Source of the DNA: Anaerostipes sp. MSJ-23
Lineage (GTDB): Bacteria; Bacillota; Clostridia; Lachnospirales; Lachnospiraceae
Assembly: GCF_018918155.1 (NCBI RefSeq)
Contig: NZ_JAHLPY010000003.1
Span: 62,001 to 126,000 of the forward strand
Reading direction: 5' to 3'
DNA: 64,000 bases
The position numbers were made by a program, and so were the translations under genes. Numbering within the stretch: the stretch's first letter is position 1; every line of letters begins with the position of its first letter. Shown piece by piece: positions 18,572 through 26,351 of this stretch. Under the pieces are notes generated by a model. That model saw only the letters and a list, made by a program, of their open reading frames with translations, was not told the DNA's origin and did no database searches.

Positions 18572-19594
18572 ATGGCCAAAGTACTAGTTTCAGAAAAATC
18601 GTACATAGAAGAATTAGCTGCAAATCAGCCAAGAAATCTGATGGTCATATGTGAACGTCTCTTTCTACCATTTTGCGAGGAAAGTGAACCAAAAGAAATG
18701 GCTCAGGAAGTTTCAAATAAACTTCAAGAACATCCGGAGCTTCTTGGGAAAATGCTTCGAAAAGAAGCAATTGAATTATTGATTGATTTGTGGAAACCGC
18801 AAGATTCTACAGGAATTTTGATAGAACCTTATATGGAAGAATTACAGCAGCTTTGCTATCTTGGTTTTATTTCTGTAGAAGAAGATGCATTAAGAGTTAA
18901 TCAGGAAGCAAAGGATATTTTTTTCTTTTCTGTACAAAGTCGTCAAATGAAACAGGATATGGAGAGATATACTGAATGGGAAGAGATTATTTTTGGTATG
19001 ATGTTTTCTTATGGGATTCTTGATCTTTATGATTGTTATGAGATTTTTGCAGAGGTTGCCACACAACCTGGCACTTACGCGGAATTGGAAGAATTTTTAA
19101 TGGTGCGTATTGTATTCTGGAGAAGTGGTCTTTTGCTGCGCAATCAGAAAAATAAGCGATTGTTTATGGCAAGTCGGGAAGTTTCCGACAGAAGCCGTAT
19201 TTTTGATGAATGGAATGAACACAGGGATCTGACGTTTCGAAAGTATACGAGACAGGAATATATTGATCTTGCGGTCGGAAATGGAATTACAGGATGGAAT
19301 GGAATATCAGAACTGTTTGTTTTTATTTTAGAAAAAATAGAACATGATAGATATCAGGCAATGCTGATTATAAAATCTGTCATATTAGTAATACAAAATG
19401 GGGTTACTTATCTGGATGCGATGCTTCAGGTAACAGGATTATTGGAACATGATTCCAGAGAAGATGAAAAAGAACTATGCGAATATGTAAAAAAACTTTT
19501 TTATAATATTCCAATTTATGGTCTGAAAGGACATACGAGAGAAGAATTGTTGAGAAAAGAACGTTTCCGAGTGATCGAAGGTGGAAAACAGTAA
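18572..19594 (+). CDS. Hypothetical protein ahead of VanRS-like two-component genes
   Basis: A 340-residue soluble, acidic and mostly helical protein that I do not recognise. There is no signal peptide or convincing membrane segment, and no catalytic motif. Composition is rich in Glu, Leu and aromatic residues (FCEESEPKEMAQEV, DLYDCYEIFAEVA, YIDLAVGNGITGWNG). It ends 10 bp before the response-regulator ATG, whose RBS lies in and just beyond its stop codon, so it is co-translated with the two-component system and may be its input or output partner. RBS GAAGGAGG precedes the ATG. A TATACT -10 candidate lies at 18523-18528. Confidence 0.75.
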   Translation: MAKVLVSEKSYIEELAANQPRNLMVICERLFLPFCEESEPKEMAQEVSNKLQEHPELLGKMLRKEAIELLIDLWKPQDSTGILIEPYMEELQQLCYLGFISVEEDALRVNQEAKDIFFFSVQSRQMKQDMERYTEWEEIIFGMMFSYGILDLYDCYEIFAEVATQPGTYAELEEFLMVRIVFWRSGLLLRNQKNKRLFMASREVSDRSRIFDEWNEHRDLTFRKYTRQEYIDLAVGNGITGWNGISELFVFILEKIEHDRYQAMLIIKSVILVIQNGVTYLDAMLQVTGLLEHDSREDEKELCEYVKKLFYNIPIYGLKGHTREELLRKERFRVIEGGKQ

Positions 19595-19604
19595 GGAGGA
19601 AATG

Positions 19605-20306
19605 ATGAAACAGTCAACCGTACTGGTAGTAGATGATGAAAAAGAAATTGCAGATTTTATTGAATTATATTTAAAAAATGAAAATTATCAGGTGCACAAA
19701 TTTTATAATGGAAAAGATGCGTTGGCCTGTGTAGAAAGGGAGAATATCGATCTTGCAATTTTGGATGTTATGCTCCCGGATATTGATGGATTTGAAATTT
19801 TAAAACAAATTCGTCTAAAATATACATTTCCGGTGATTATGCTTACAGCCAAAGCAAGTTCTATGGATAAAATTAATGGTCTGACGCTTGGTGCAGATGA
19901 TTATATTGAGAAACCGTTTGAGCCATTAGAACTGATGGCGCGTGTGAAAGCCCAGTTAAGAAGATTTACAAGATATAATGATGGAACCGGAAGCAGTCAG
20001 GATGACACACAGGAAATTTCCGGGTTGATTTTAAACCGTTCCACTCATCAGTGCACTTATGGAGAAGAAGAAGTGACATTGACTCCTTTGGAATTTTCTA
20101 TTCTATGGATTTTGACAAAAAACAGAGGAAAAGTGATTAGTTCCGAAAGCCTTTTTGAACAGGTATGGAAAGAAAAGTATTTTAAAAATAATAATAATAC
20201 AGTTATGGTTCATATTCGTCATTTAAGAGAAAAACTTGGAGAAGTTATGGGACATAAAGAATTAATCAAGACAGTCTGGGGAGTTGGTTACAAAGTTGAG
20301 GAGTAA
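19605..20306 (+). CDS. OmpR/VanR-type response regulator
   Basis: A 233-residue regulator. The receiver has DDE at 10-12, phospho-acceptor Asp54 (LAILDVMLPD), Thr81 and Lys103 (IEKPFEP). The winged-helix DNA-binding domain covers about 135-233 (LTPLEFSILWIL, NTVMVHIRHLREKL, TVWGVGYKVEE). Its closest look is VanR of vancomycin-resistance clusters. I chose ATG 19605 because AAGGAGG ends 5 bp upstream; ATG 19602 is too close and GTG 19581 lies in the previous gene. It overlaps the kinase gene. No vanHAX or vanY gene is present. Confidence 0.93.
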   Translation: MKQSTVLVVDDEKEIADFIELYLKNENYQVHKFYNGKDALACVERENIDLAILDVMLPDIDGFEILKQIRLKYTFPVIMLTAKASSMDKINGLTLGADDYIEKPFEPLELMARVKAQLRRFTRYNDGTGSSQDDTQEISGLILNRSTHQCTYGEEEVTLTPLEFSILWILTKNRGKVISSESLFEQVWKEKYFKNNNNTVMVHIRHLREKLGEVMGHKELIKTVWGVGYKVEE

Positions 20307-21429
20307 ATATCGAAGTTTAAAGATAAGGATTATGATCCAGACGATTGGGATTAGCATCATTGTTTCGCTGATCGGCTATTTTGTTTTGGATGTTTTTGTA
20401 GACGGTATTTTGCAGAATTCTTTTGCAAAAACAGTTGTTTATTTGTTTCAGAAAATTGGAATGAATGAGATTGATGCAATTGATCTATATCGATTGATTT
20501 TTTGGAAGAACAAGTCTTTAATCATTGGAGGAGGTTTTTTAACTCTTATTTTATTTAGCTTTTATCTTGGAATGTCAAAATTTACAACGTATTTGCGGCA
20601 GGTAGAAGCAGGAATACAGATGATTCTTGATGAGTCTAATGACAAGATTTCTCTTCCGGAAACTCTTTTTCCAGTAGAAGAGCAATTAAATGAAATTAAA
20701 GGGACGATTAAGGAACAAAAAAGAAATGTGGAGGAGACAGAACAGAGAAAAAATGATATTATAGTATATCTGGCGCATGATCTGAAAACTCCGCTGACTT
20801 CAGTGATCGCTTATCTGAGCCTTTTGAATGAAGCACCGGATATGCCGGAAGAGCAAAGGGCAAAATATACAAGGATATCTCTTGAGAAGGCAAAACGCCT
20901 TGGGGAGTTAATCAATGAATTTTTTGAAATTACGAGATATAATCTTCAAAATATTACTTTAGAAAAGAAGGAGTTCTATCTTTATGTTCTTCTGGAACAG
21001 GTGCTTGATTCATTCACTCCTGTTTTTCGGAACAAAGGACTTAAATGTACGATAGAAGTAGATGATCGGATTGTAATTTTTGGAGATCCAGATCGTCTTG
21101 CGAGAGTGTTTGAGAATTTGTTGAGAAATGCTGTTTCTTATTGCAATCCGAATTCCAAAATTGAGGTTTATGGAACGATTGAGGAAGATAAGGCAAAGAT
21201 TCTTGTGAGAAATCAGGGAAAAACCATACCAGATCATCAGCTGAAAAATTTATTTGAAAAATTTTACCGTCTAGATGAGGCGAGATCTTCAGAGACAGGA
21301 GGAGCAGGTCTTGGACTTGCCATTGCCAAGGAAATTATTGAGCTTCATGATGGTACGATTAAGGCAGAGAGCCAGGATGGCTATACATCCTTTATTATAT
21401 GGCTACCGAGAAAGAAGGAGGAAACATGA
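20284..21429 (+). CDS. VanS-type sensor histidine kinase
   Basis: About 381 residues with two membrane segments (about 17-40 and 78-95), a short extracytoplasmic loop, HisKA with His165 in YLAHDLKTPLTSVIAYLSLL, and an HATPase with NLLRNAVSY and TGGAGLGLAIAKEI. The HisKA and FFEITRYNLQNI regions closely follow VanS. The start is uncertain: TTG 20284 is the longest, TTG 20296 and ATG 20332 are alternatives with weak RBS. Its stop overlaps the pyrophosphatase ATG (ATGA at 21426-21429), so kinase and pyrophosphatase are translationally coupled. Confidence 0.85.
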   Translation: MVTKLRSKYRSLKIRIMIQTIGISIIVSLIGYFVLDVFVDGILQNSFAKTVVYLFQKIGMNEIDAIDLYRLIFWKNKSLIIGGGFLTLILFSFYLGMSKFTTYLRQVEAGIQMILDESNDKISLPETLFPVEEQLNEIKGTIKEQKRNVEETEQRKNDIIVYLAHDLKTPLTSVIAYLSLLNEAPDMPEEQRAKYTRISLEKAKRLGELINEFFEITRYNLQNITLEKKEFYLYVLLEQVLDSFTPVFRNKGLKCTIEVDDRIVIFGDPDRLARVFENLLRNAVSYCNPNSKIEVYGTIEEDKAKILVRNQGKTIPDHQLKNLFEKFYRLDEARSSETGGAGLGLAIAKEIIELHDGTIKAESQDGYTSFIIWLPRKKEET

Positions 21430-23063
21430 GAAAAGTACATGTAATAGGACATCGCAACCCAGATACAGATTCTATTTGTTCTGCTCTGGCGTATGCAAAC
21501 TTAAAAAATGAAGTAAATGGAGGGAGATATGAAGCCTGCCGTGCAGGAAATGTCAATGGGGAAACCCAGTTCGTTTTGGAACAGTTTGGCGTAAAAGCAC
21601 CAACTTATGTTAACGATATGCGTCCACGTGTGACAGATGTAAACCTTCATGAAATTGAAGGAGTTACAGAGTCTTGTTCAATTAAAGAAGCCGGAGACAA
21701 GATGCATGAATTAAAACTGGTATCTCTTCCAGTCCTGGAAGGAAAGAAATTAAAAGGTCTTGTATCTATTAGTGATATCGCTCATGCAGATATGGATGTT
21801 TTTGATAACGAAATTTTAGCAAAGGCAAAAACACCATATAAGAATCTTCTATCTACATTAAACGGAAAGATGTTAGTAGGTAATGAAGATGGTGTGATCG
21901 AAGACGGAAGACTTACAGTTCTTGCAGCCAGCGTTGAGACAATGACGGAATTTATGAAGAATGATGACATTGTGATTCTGGCAAACCGTCCAGACGCACA
22001 GAAAGCAGCAATTGAAAGCGGAGCTCAGCTGATCGTTGCCTGCATGGGAACAGAAGTGGATGCTGAAGTTGTCAAAGCTGCAAAAGAAAAAGGATGCCGC
22101 ATCATTGCCACAGAATATGATACATTTATTGCAAGTCGTTTGATTTGTCAGTCGATTCCTGTATCCTATGCAATGACAGAGGCAGAAAAAGTTGCAACAT
22201 TTAGCGTAAATGATTTCATTGATGATGTTAAAGATGAAATGACGAAAAAACGTTTCCGTTATTTTCCTGTTTTAAATGCAGATCATGAATTTGTAGGATT
22301 ATTATCCAGACGTAGATTACTGGAAATTCAGAAAAAACAGTTAATCTTAGTGGATCATAATGAAGTATCTCAGGCTGTAGAAGGTTTGGAAGAGTGTGAT
22401 ATTCAGGAAATCATTGATCATCATCGTATTGGAGATCTGGAAACAATGTCACCGGTTTACTTTAGAAACCAACCAGTTGGATGTACAGCAACAATTATTA
22501 CACAAATGTATAGAGAAAATAATGTAGAGATTACAAAACCAATCGCAGGTATGCTTTGCTCAGCAATTCTTTCTGATACGTTAATGTTCCGTTCACCAAC
22601 ATGTACACCAGTAGATGAACAGATCGCAAATGAACTTGCAAAGATTGCAGGTATCGAAATTGAGGATTTTGCTCAGCAGATGTTCCGCGCGGGAAGTGAT
22701 CTGAAAGGCAAAGCTGCTGATGAAATTTTCTATCAGGATTACAAGAAATTTACAGCAGCAGATGTTACTTTCGGTGTTGGACAGATTACATCATTAGATC
22801 AGTCTGAATTGGAAGAAATCAAAGATAAGATTTTACCATATATGGAATCTGTAAGAGAAGAACAGAAATTAAATATGGTATTCTTTATGCTTACAAATAT
22901 TTTGGAAGAGACAACCTATCTGGCAATGACAGGAGATAACAGTCAGAGTACCATCGAACAGGCATTTGAGACAGAGGTCAATGGAAATGTTGCGGTACTG
23001 CCAGGTGTCATGTCTAGAAAGAAACAGTTAATTCCGAATGTATTGAATGTTATTCAGGAGTAA
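21426..23063 (+). CDS. ppaC: Manganese-dependent inorganic pyrophosphatase with CBS/DRTGG domains
   Basis: A 545-residue family II pyrophosphatase hydrolysing PPi to phosphate. DHH-type metal ligands are His9, Asp13 and Asp15 (GHRNPDTDS), VDHNE and IDHHRIGDLE, with the DHHA2 domain at the C-terminus. About 250 residues between the first two DHH motifs hold a CBS pair split by a DRTGG domain (VSISDIAHAD, VEAMTEAEK-type region, FPVLNADHEFVGLLSRR in part), which binds adenine nucleotides and regulates activity in Clostridium enzymes. Start at 21426 follows AAGGAGGAAAC. Its 3' end overlaps the convergent Nudix gene by 36 bp. Confidence 0.95.
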   Translation: MRKVHVIGHRNPDTDSICSALAYANLKNEVNGGRYEACRAGNVNGETQFVLEQFGVKAPTYVNDMRPRVTDVNLHEIEGVTESCSIKEAGDKMHELKLVSLPVLEGKKLKGLVSISDIAHADMDVFDNEILAKAKTPYKNLLSTLNGKMLVGNEDGVIEDGRLTVLAASVETMTEFMKNDDIVILANRPDAQKAAIESGAQLIVACMGTEVDAEVVKAAKEKGCRIIATEYDTFIASRLICQSIPVSYAMTEAEKVATFSVNDFIDDVKDEMTKKRFRYFPVLNADHEFVGLLSRRRLLEIQKKQLILVDHNEVSQAVEGLEECDIQEIIDHHRIGDLETMSPVYFRNQPVGCTATIITQMYRENNVEITKPIAGMLCSAILSDTLMFRSPTCTPVDEQIANELAKIAGIEIEDFAQQMFRAGSDLKGKAADEIFYQDYKKFTAADVTFGVGQITSLDQSELEEIKDKILPYMESVREEQKLNMVFFMLTNILEETTYLAMTGDNSQSTIEQAFETEVNGNVAVLPGVMSRKKQLIPNVLNVIQE

Positions 23064-23624
23064 TTTTGCAGTCATTCCCCATATGATATGCTTGTCATAT
23101 CGATAAAAGCATACTTCATAACTGCCTTTTGCCCATGGGTAGTTTTTCCCGCCGGGGATTTCTTCAAATGGAAAATCTTCCCGCGGAGAAATGGAAATGT
23201 CGTTATAATAAAAAGAAGGTTTTGTTTCTTGAAAAAAAGAAAGAGGAACGGTAAAGACAGAATCGACTTCATCGGTACTGTATTGTCCATTGTAATGGAA
23301 TAATTCTCCAAGAAATGGTTCAATCCTCGCTTTTGCAGGGGACAGGAAATAATCGAGGGCACCATAGAGCTTCAGGTCACAATCGTTGATCAGAAGCTCT
23401 TCTTTTGTTTCACGAATGGCCGTTTCCATAGTAGATTCTCCATGTTCACGTTTTCCTCCGGGAAAACAGATTTCACCGGGTTGATGCCTTAATTTGCTGG
23501 AACGTACTTCGAATAAGATATGATAGCCATCCTGCTTTTTGATGAGTGGGATCATAACTGCAGATACTCGTTCTTTTTCTTCTTCAATTCGTTTTGGGAT
23601 ACGCTGCTTTAAATATTCAAACAT
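23028..23624 (-). CDS. CoA-type Nudix hydrolase
   Basis: A 198-residue Nudix pyrophosphohydrolase. The Nudix box is complete (GGKREHGE, 7 residues, RETKEELLI), and the preceding HQPGEICFPGGK matches the extra motif of the CoA diphosphatase group (NudL/YeaB), which cleaves CoA to phosphopantetheine and 3',5'-ADP. An aggag RBS precedes ATG 23624. The last 36 bp are antisense to the end of ppaC. Substrate is inferred from the family motif. Confidence 0.88.
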   Translation of the reverse strand: MFEYLKQRIPKRIEEEKERVSAVMIPLIKKQDGYHILFEVRSSKLRHQPGEICFPGGKREHGESTMETAIRETKEELLINDCDLKLYGALDYFLSPAKARIEPFLGELFHYNGQYSTDEVDSVFTVPLSFFQETKPSFYYNDISISPREDFPFEEIPGGKNYPWAKGSYEVCFYRYDKHIIWGMTAKLLLNNIQYIRN

Positions 23625-23678
23625 AAAATTTCTCCTGGGATTTCTAAATTTGTTTATAGTTATGTGATTTTGGCTTTC

Positions 23679-23706
23679 ATTATAAAGAAAATCTGTAAAA
23701 AGTCAA
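23679..23706 (-). promoter_or_regulatory. Promoter of the Nudix gene
   Basis: On the minus strand TTGACT (23701-23706), a 16-bp spacer and TATAAT (23679-23684). Confidence 0.75.
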
Positions 23707-23729
23707 TGAAAGGAAAAAATAGATTCGGG

Positions 23730-23758
23730 TTGTGAAATCTGGGAATATGATGTATTCT
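23730..23758 (+). promoter_or_regulatory. queF promoter
   Basis: TTGTGA, a 17-bp spacer and TATTCT preceded by TG. The transcript would start only ~30 bp before the ATG, leaving no room for a preQ1 riboswitch. Confidence 0.6.
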
Positions 23759-23793
23759 AATCAGGCAGACAATAAAAATAGGAGGTGAAAGAA

Positions 23794-24291
23794 ATGAGTG
23801 GAAGAAATGATAAGGAACTTGGAGATATCACTCTGCTTGGAAATCAGAAAACAAAGTATCCAGATGATTATGCACCGGAGGTTCTGGAAACGTTTCCAAA
23901 CAAACATCCGGACAATGATTATTTTGTGAAATTTAATGCACCGGAATTTACTAGTTTATGTCCAATTACAGGGCAGCCAGACTTCGCAACGATTTATATT
24001 TCCTATGTCCCAGGAGAAAGAATGGTGGAAAGTAAGTCTTTGAAACTTTATTTATATAGTTTTAGAAATCATGGGGATTTCCATGAGGACTGTATGAACA
24101 TCATCATGAAGGATCTGATCCGTTTGATAGATCCAAAATATATTGAAGTATGGGGAAAATTCACTCCAAGAGGAGGAATCTCCATTGACCCGTACTGTAA
24201 TTATGGAAAACCAGGAACAAAGTGGGAAGAAGTGGCATGGAATCGTTTGTCAAACCATGATCTTTATCCGGAAAAAATTGACAATCGTTAA
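23794..24291 (+). CDS. queF: NADPH-dependent 7-cyano-7-deazaguanine reductase (type I QueF)
   Basis: A 165-residue enzyme reducing preQ0 to preQ1 in queuosine synthesis. Catalytic Cys56 and Asp63 lie in [13 protein letters not shown], the substrate-binding segment is [20 protein letters not shown], and the C-terminus has [13 protein letters not shown]. Length and motifs match the unimodular B. subtilis YkvM type. ATG 23794 follows AGGAGGTG by 6 bp. No other queuosine gene is next to it; a preQ1 riboswitch is not visible. The secreted-protein gene follows 43 bp later. Confidence 0.96.
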   Translation: MSGRNDKELGDITLLGNQKTKYPDDYAPEVLETFPNKHPDNDYFVKFNAPEFTSLCPITGQPDFATIYISYVPGERMVESKSLKLYLYSFRNHGDFHEDCMNIIMKDLIRLIDPKYIEVWGKFTPRGGISIDPYCNYGKPGTKWEEVAWNRLSNHDLYPEKIDNR

Positions 24292-24334
24292 ATAAATGAT
24301 AGGAGTTCATTCTCAAATAAAGGAGGGAAAATCA

Positions 24335-25453
24335 ATGTTTCGTAAAATGTGGAAAGGATTTTTATGCAGTGCACTTGCTGTATCTATGATGTGCGGAGGC
24401 AGTGCTTTGACAAAGGCAGCACAGAAGGTTAAAACTTCGAAGAGTCCAGTAACGGCATTACTTTTGCAAGATAAGAAATCTGTTGACCAAGCAGAAAAAG
24501 ATAAAAATGATGCAACAAGAAAGAACTGGATTTCAGGAAATGCAGAAAAAGGAATGACTGTCCAGGTTAATACAGCAAAAACAGGATATCTTTATGTTAA
24601 TTATATAAGTCAAGATGCACAAGGAAAAGAACAGGAGGCAACGGTTTCTATTTATAAAGGAAAGACGGCATCTGGAAAAGCACTGGTATCTCAGACAAAT
24701 GCAGCCGGAACAATTAGTACACCGCAAGAAGTTGCAAAAGGAACTTATACAGTTTCTATCAAAGTGGCAGCAGGAAAGGCATATGTTTATCCATATTACT
24801 ATACAACACAGGATATTGGAATGACATCTACTCAGAAAGTTGTTAGAGGAAATGGAAAAACAATGTATCAGTCTTTTAAAGTTTCAAAGAAAAGACAGTC
24901 TGTATCGATTGTTGCAGCAAATGCAGGAAAAGCTTATGTACAGATGAAATCTGGAAAGAAATGGGTGAGAGTATCAGATGATAATACCTATGCGGCAAAA
25001 GGAACAAAGGGATATTATGCGTTTAACCCTGGAAGTTATCGTTTTGTTATGAAACCAAAAACAAAAGATGTTGTTACTTTTTGGATGAATCAGAAAAGTT
25101 ATACAGCTTCTAAAGCTACATCAAAGAAAAAGGCGCAATTAATGAAGCCAGGGCAGACCGTGACAAATGTACTTACAGCATCAGACAAAAAAGGAACTAC
25201 GAACTTTTATAAAATTAATCTAACAAAGAGTAAAGTTGTAAAAGTTGATTTTTCGCTGTATCAGACAAAAGGAAAAGCAAGAGTTGTACTTTATGGACCA
25301 GGAAATGAAAATTATGAAAAAATCGTTTCAGGATCTAAGGTTGTTTCTCTTTCATCAGATCCGATGCCTTTAGAAAAGGGAACCTATTATCTTGGAATAG
25401 AAAAACAGACTCAAAATACAAGTTTCCAATATACGATCAAATATGTAAAGTAA
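24335..25453 (+). CDS. Secreted lysine-rich protein of unknown function
   Basis: A 372-residue protein with a clear signal peptide (MFRKMWKGF, hydrophobic core LCSALAVSMMC, cleavage after ALTKAA). The mature part is very rich in Lys, Ala, Gly, Thr and Tyr, with beta-strand-like blocks (TAKTGYLYVNYIS, AAGKAYVYPYYYT, AGKAYVQMKSG) that repeat a G-K/Y-A-Y-V theme. Its last ~90 residues (TNFYKINLTKSKVVKVDFSL in part, LEKGTYYLGIEK) look like a bacterial pre-peptidase C-terminal (PPC) fold. No catalytic domain or sortase motif is visible. The RBS AGGAGGG supports ATG 24335. A cell-surface role is inferred. Confidence 0.8.
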   Translation: MFRKMWKGFLCSALAVSMMCGGSALTKAAQKVKTSKSPVTALLLQDKKSVDQAEKDKNDATRKNWISGNAEKGMTVQVNTAKTGYLYVNYISQDAQGKEQEATVSIYKGKTASGKALVSQTNAAGTISTPQEVAKGTYTVSIKVAAGKAYVYPYYYTTQDIGMTSTQKVVRGNGKTMYQSFKVSKKRQSVSIVAANAGKAYVQMKSGKKWVRVSDDNTYAAKGTKGYYAFNPGSYRFVMKPKTKDVVTFWMNQKSYTASKATSKKKAQLMKPGQTVTNVLTASDKKGTTNFYKINLTKSKVVKVDFSLYQTKGKARVVLYGPGNENYEKIVSGSKVVSLSSDPMPLEKGTYYLGIEKQTQNTSFQYTIKYVK

Positions 25454-25460
25454 GAAATCG

Positions 25461-25576
25461 TTAAGAGAAGTTTATACTTTCTTTAGAAAAGTTTATGGAG
25501 AGTATATTGAATCAGGAGAGGATTTTGATATACTAAAGACATAGTTTTTCATATATATTTTTTAATCCTCTCTTTT
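25461..25576 (+). repeat. Duplicated promoter region, unit 1
   Basis: This 116-bp segment recurs at 25639-25754 (offset 178 bp). It contains two AAGTTTAT-like boxes 21 bp apart (near 25468 and 25489), then -35 TTGAAT (25507-25512), a 16-bp spacer and extended -10 TGA-TATACT (hexamer 25529-25534), then a conserved early-transcribed segment ending AATCCTCTCTTTT. The boxes lie upstream of the -35, as activator or response-regulator sites do. Confidence 0.85.
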
Positions 25577-25613
25577 CATTTTGAACCCCGCAGGTAATGC
25601 GGGGTTCCTTTTT
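25541..25613 (+). ncRNA. Putative short RNA 1
   Basis: Predicted from the promoter at 25507-25534 to the terminator at 25583-25613 (10-bp stem GAACCCCGCA / TGCGGGGTTC, loop GGTAA, T-run). The ~73-nt transcript has a U-rich 5' half containing UAAUCCUCUC and no start codon with an RBS. The CU-rich stretch could pair with purine-rich ribosome-binding sites; this is inference. Confidence 0.65.
25583..25613 (+). terminator. Terminator of short RNA 1
   Basis: A perfect 10-bp GC-rich stem, GAACCCCGCA and TGCGGGGTTC around GGTAA, followed by CC-TTTTT. Confidence 0.9.
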
Positions 25614-25638
25614 GCAAAAATGTTTTGTTTATGTGTGA

Positions 25639-25754
25639 TTAAGAGAAGTTTATATTTTTTTTAGAAATGTTTACACATATTATATTGAATCGGAATAAGA
25701 TTCTGATATACTAAAAACATAGTTTTTCATATATATTTTTTAATCCTCTCTTTT
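25639..25754 (+). repeat. Duplicated promoter region, unit 2
   Basis: Second copy of the 116-bp unit. It keeps the two upstream boxes 21 bp apart, -35 TTGAAT (25685-25690), the 16-bp spacer, TGA-TATACT (25707-25712) and the CATAGTTTTTCATATATATT start region. The promoter spacer and the sequence between the boxes and -35 have diverged, while hexamers and the transcribed start are kept, which suggests selection. Confidence 0.85.
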
Positions 25755-25789
25755 TGAAACAGCTTCGCATTTTGCAAGGCTGTTTTTTT
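25719..25789 (+). ncRNA. Putative short RNA 2
   Basis: Predicted from the unit 2 promoter to its own terminator. The first ~36 nt match short RNA 1, the terminator hairpin is unrelated in sequence (AAACAGC/GCTGTTT instead of a GC-rich stem). The two RNAs would thus share a 5' seed and differ in their 3' ends. Confidence 0.65.
25757..25789 (+). terminator. Terminator of short RNA 2
   Basis: AAACAGC and GCTGTTT close an internal TT/AA-extended loop and are followed by seven T. Confidence 0.85.
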
Positions 25790-25839
25790 GTTCAATAAAA
25801 ATTTTTATCAAATATTTTTAAAATAATACCAAGAAGAGG

Positions 25840-25868
25840 TTGACGTGGCGTGGAAAACATGATACACT
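25840..25868 (+). promoter_or_regulatory. Promoter of rpmG-secE-nusG-rplKA
   Basis: TTGACG, a 17-bp spacer and extended -10 TGA-TACACT. The transcript carries a ~80-nt leader before rpmG. Confidence 0.8.
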
Positions 25869-25872
25869 CGAT

Positions 25873-25909
25873 ACGCTAGACTTTAGCGTTGGAAGAAGGT
25901 CTTTTTTTT
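25873..25909 (+). promoter_or_regulatory. Possible attenuator in the rpmG leader
   Basis: Two overlapping hairpins: ACGCTA/TAGCGT (25873-25889) and AGACTT/AAGGTCT (25878-25902). The second leads into eight T and would act as a terminator; the first shares its left arm and would prevent it. A signal for the switch is not evident. Confidence 0.45.
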
Positions 25910-25957
25910 ATGCCTTATTTTATTAATTAACTTATAATCATAATGGAGGTGGAAGTT

Positions 25958-26107
25958 GTGCGCACACGAGTAACATTAGAATGTACAGAATGTAAACAGC
26001 GTAATTATAACATGACTAAGGATAAGAAAACTCATCCGGAACGCATGGAAACAAAGAAATACTGCAAATTCTGTAAAACACACACATTACACAAAGAAAC
26101 AAAATAG
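25958..26107 (+). CDS. rpmG: 50S ribosomal protein L33
   Basis: A 49-residue ribosomal protein starting at GTG 25958 behind GGAGGTGG (25945-25952). The protein reads [17 protein letters not shown] at the start and ends [16 protein letters not shown]. Two CxxC pairs form a zinc ribbon (the zinc-binding C+ form of L33). It is the first gene of the secE-nusG transcription unit, its normal place in Firmicutes, 31 bp before secE. Confidence 0.95.
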   Translation: MRTRVTLECTECKQRNYNMTKDKKTHPERMETKKYCKFCKTHTLHKETK

Positions 26108-26138
26108 TTCACGGTAATAAGCTTTAAGGAAGTGGAGT

Positions 26139-26336
26139 ATGGAAAAGACTAACAAAGCAAACAAGACGAGTTGGTTTAAAGAGATGAAGGCTGAGTTCAA
26201 CAAGATCATTTGGCCAACAAAAGAGCGAATTGTGAAAGAAACAGTAGTTGTAGTTATCTGTGCTATTATTATCGGAATTATTGTTGCAGTTCTTGATATG
26301 GGAATCCAGTATGGTATTCAGGCACTGGTAGGATAG
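26139..26336 (+). CDS. secE: Preprotein translocase subunit SecE
   Basis: A 65-residue single-span subunit of the SecYEG channel. The amphipathic segment WFKEMKAEFNKIIWPTKER and the following transmembrane helix (about 35-57) are typical of Gram-positive SecE. It lies between rpmG and nusG with 15 bp to nusG; RBS AAGGAAGTGGAG. Confidence 0.95.
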   Translation: MEKTNKANKTSWFKEMKAEFNKIIWPTKERIVKETVVVVICAIIIGIIVAVLDMGIQYGIQALVG

Positions 26337-26351
26337 AGGTAAGGAGAATTT

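Noticed and set aside
18572-21429. Vancomycin resistance cluster
   Set aside because: Only VanR- and VanS-like regulators are present; no vanH, vanA-type ligase, vanX or vanY. Such orphan pairs are common in gut Clostridia.
23625-23793. preQ1 riboswitch upstream of queF
   Set aside because: The conserved preQ1-I core is not present and the mapped promoter leaves only about 30 nt of leader.
25461-25754. Insertion sequence remnants
   Set aside because: No transposase fragment or terminal inverted repeats; conservation centres on promoter elements.
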